From positions 1-13,944 of the forward strand of contig RZYZ01000032.1 of NCBI GenBank assembly GCA_009930125.1: DNA of 13,944 nucleotides, read 5' to 3'. The notes below the pieces were generated by a model, which saw only the letters and a list, made by a program, of their open reading frames with translations, was not told where the DNA came from and made no database searches. The translations under genes and the position numbers were made by a program. Positions 13,301-13,944 of the stretch are shown here, piece by piece. The DNA comes from Clostridia bacterium (GTDB lineage Bacteria > Bacillota > Clostridia > Clostridiales > Clostridiaceae). Positions within the stretch are counted from its first letter, which is position 1. The number at the start of each line of letters is the position of its first letter.

Positions 13301-13944
13301 TTGATTACATATAATGCGGGCAACTATGATGTGATAGTTGTTGGTGCAGGTCACGCCGGATGTGAAGCGGCTCTTGCTTCGGCAAGACTTGGGCTGAAGA
13401 CTCTGATGTGCACCATGAATATTGAAAGCCTGGCATTCATGCCATGCAATCCGAATATTGGAGGAACTTCCAAAGGACATCTGGTCAGAGAACTGGATGC
13501 GCTGGGCGGCGAAATGGGTGTCAACATCGACAAGACGCTGATTCAGTCGAGAATGCTGAATACCTCGAAGGGACCAGCAGTGCATTCATTAAGAGCCCAG
13601 GCGGATAAAGTCGAATATCAGAAAGAGATGAGAAAGGTTGTTGAGAATACCGAAAATCTCTATCTGAGACAGATTGAAGTGACGGATCTCATCGTGGAAG
13701 ACGGGGCCGTAAAAGGCGTCACAACAAGAAATGGTGGAAACTTCATGGGAAGCGCTGTGATTCTGGCCACGGGAACCTATCTCGCCAGCAAGATCATTAT
13801 CGGTGAAGCGAACTATGAAAGTGGTCCCAATGGCCTTTCCAGTTCCAAGGTCCTGTCGGAAAACCTGGATAAGCTGGGATTCGAGATGCACAGATTCAAA
13901 ACAGGAACACCAGTCAGAGTACATAAAAGAAGCATCGATTTCTC
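13301..13944 (+). CDS. mnmG: tRNA uridine 5-carboxymethylaminomethyl modification enzyme MnmG (GidA), partial
   Basis: MnmG is the FAD-dependent partner of MnmE in wobble-uridine modification. The first 214 residues are present; the gene continues past the window. Visible are the FAD-binding glycine motif GAGHAG in VIVVGAGHAGCEAALASARLG, the CNPNIGGTSKGHL block, LDALGGEMG, LNTSKGPAVHSLRAQADK, ATGTYL and RFKTGTPVR, all in the family order. I choose TTG at 13301, preceded by AGAGGTG with 6-nt spacing. An in-frame GTG at 13292 lies inside that ribosome site, so it is less likely. It is separated from the mnmE stop by 11 bp and is co-transcribed with it. Confidence 0.95.
   Translation, partial: MITYNAGNYDVIVVGAGHAGCEAALASARLGLKTLMCTMNIESLAFMPCNPNIGGTSKGHLVRELDALGGEMGVNIDKTLIQSRMLNTSKGPAVHSLRAQADKVEYQKEMRKVVENTENLYLRQIEVTDLIVEDGAVKGVTTRNGGNFMGSAVILATGTYLASKIIIGEANYESGPNGLSSSKVLSENLDKLGFEMHRFKTGTPVRVHKRSIDF

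Noticed and set aside
1..13944. Search for mobile elements, CRISPR arrays, toxin-antitoxin pairs, tRNA or rRNA genes
   Set aside because: Every stretch is accounted for by housekeeping genes or origin DNA; no such element was seen.

Overview
This window is a chromosomal replication origin (oriC) with its flanking housekeeping genes, from a low-to-mid GC Gram-positive bacterium. The gene order rpmH / oriC / dnaA-dnaN-yaaA-recF-remB-gyrB-gyrA on one side and rpmH-rnpA-yidD-yidC-khpB-mnmE-mnmG on the other is the classical Firmicutes origin arrangement. A RemB (DUF370) gene, the clostridial form of ribosomal protein L34 (it starts M-W-M-T-F-Q-P), the MnmG motif CNPNIGGTSKGHL and heavy use of AGA for arginine all point to the class Clostridia. 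A finer placement (for example near Family XIII / Anaerovoracaceae) would be a guess. All genes use the standard code, and yaaA ends in TGA.

Left arm (1-9053, minus strand). dnaA, dnaN, yaaA (S4 domain), recF, remB, gyrB and gyrA follow one another leftward. The junctions are tight (0-15 bp), except the 301-bp dnaA-dnaN gap, which is an origin segment, and a 97-bp yaaA-recF gap. That second gap holds a perfect 15-bp inverted repeat whose left end forms an extended -10 element for recF. A strong intrinsic terminator follows gyrA at the window edge.

Origin. It is bipartite. One half lies between dnaA and dnaN: several DnaA boxes, a GC block, seven consecutive DnaA-trio motifs and an AT-rich stretch, which together look like a complete basal unwinding element. 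The other half is the 559-bp gap between dnaA and rpmH: four perfect and several one-mismatch DnaA boxes, a consensus sigma-70 promoter for rpmH, a probable minus-strand dnaA promoter and a repeated AACAGG hexamer.

Right arm (9613-13944, plus strand). rpmH, rnpA, yidD, yidC and khpB form one cluster. It has a possible attenuator after rpmH and a strong terminator after khpB. mnmE and mnmG then form a second unit with its own promoter; mnmG runs off the window.

How it fits together. All genes point away from the origin and so run co-directionally with the replication forks. The left arm supplies initiation (DnaA), the sliding clamp (DnaN), gap repair (RecF), a biofilm-type regulator (RemB) and topology control (GyrAB). 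The right arm supplies a ribosomal protein, tRNA 5' processing (RnpA), membrane insertion (YidD, YidC), RNA binding (KhpB) and tRNA wobble modification (MnmE, MnmG). I see no mobile element, CRISPR array, tRNA or rRNA. The gene content is ordinary. The points worth a second look are cis-elements and a few unusual residues: the yaaA-recF palindrome, the origin architecture, Asn in place of the YidC groove arginine, and Ser within the RnpA RNR motif.
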